Source: Acidimicrobiia bacterium | GTDB taxonomy: Bacteria; Actinomycetota; Acidimicrobiia; Spongiisociales; SHLN01 | NCBI GenBank assembly: GCA_013043085.1 | Contig: JABDOU010000030.1 | Coordinates: forward strand, 1 to 5,033 | DNA length: 5,033 nt | Direction: 5' to 3' | In this document: positions 5,033 to 5,033 of the stretch, in pieces | How the letters are laid out: every line of letters begins with the position of its first letter | Position numbering within the stretch: position 1 is the first letter of the stretch | Made by a program: the position numbers and the translations under genes | The notes under the pieces: generated by a model | Seen by the model: the letters and a program-made list of their open reading frames with translations, nothing else | What the model was told of the DNA's origin: nothing | Databases searched by the model: none

Positions 5033-5033
5033 C

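Noticed and set aside
5004..5033. Start of a divergent plus-strand gene (ATGGCTGGT...) in the last repeat units.
   Set aside because: Every unit offers the same ATG, no ribosome binding site is present and the frame leaves the window after ten codons or fewer, so it cannot be supported.

Overview
The window looks like a compact chromosomal segment of a moderately GC-rich actinomycete. I infer this from four things: an actinobacterial-type ScfR/RamB-like regulator, a secreted lipoprotein with a GGG-rich lipobox tail, a small CGRPR-type zinc-finger protein of a kind common in Actinobacteria, and TANNNT -10 boxes placed for leaderless mRNAs. An Acidimicrobiia-like lineage is possible, but the sequence does not prove it. 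No tRNA, rRNA, CRISPR array or transposase is visible.

Layout: (1) 1-1080 (+), a very acidic lipoprotein cut by the left window edge, with two CM-x(n)-G-[WF]-x-Y repeats. (2) 1087-1440 (-), a small zinc-finger protein, convergent with the lipoprotein (6-bp gap, a hairpin across the two stop codons) and apparently leaderless. (3) 1460-1852 (-), msrB, methionine-R-sulfoxide reductase, with a strong ribosome binding site and a promoter matching the SigH/SigR oxidative-stress consensus. (4) 1960-2445 (+), a YajQ-family protein, divergent from msrB and apparently leaderless, with its promoter interleaved with that of msrB. (5) 2451-3134 (-), a six-helix membrane protein of an uncharacterised family (GEEISWGQR motif), convergent with yajQ (5-bp gap). 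(6) 3135-3479, 345 bases without a gene but packed with inverted repeats; it is best read as the long structured leader of the membrane-protein gene. (7) 3480-4925 (-), a divergent ScfR-type transcriptional regulator (HTH, degenerate ImmA/IrrE-like domain, cysteine-bearing C-terminus). (8) 4923-5032, seven copies of a 15-bp tandem repeat running into the start of the regulator and off the right edge.

How the genes fit together: msrB repairs oxidised methionine and appears to be under thiol-oxidative-stress control. The regulator probably senses short-chain acyl-CoA, and its target may lie beyond the right edge. No single pathway links all the genes. The least explained parts are the hairpin-rich leader with its uncharacterised membrane protein, and the 15-bp repeat array.
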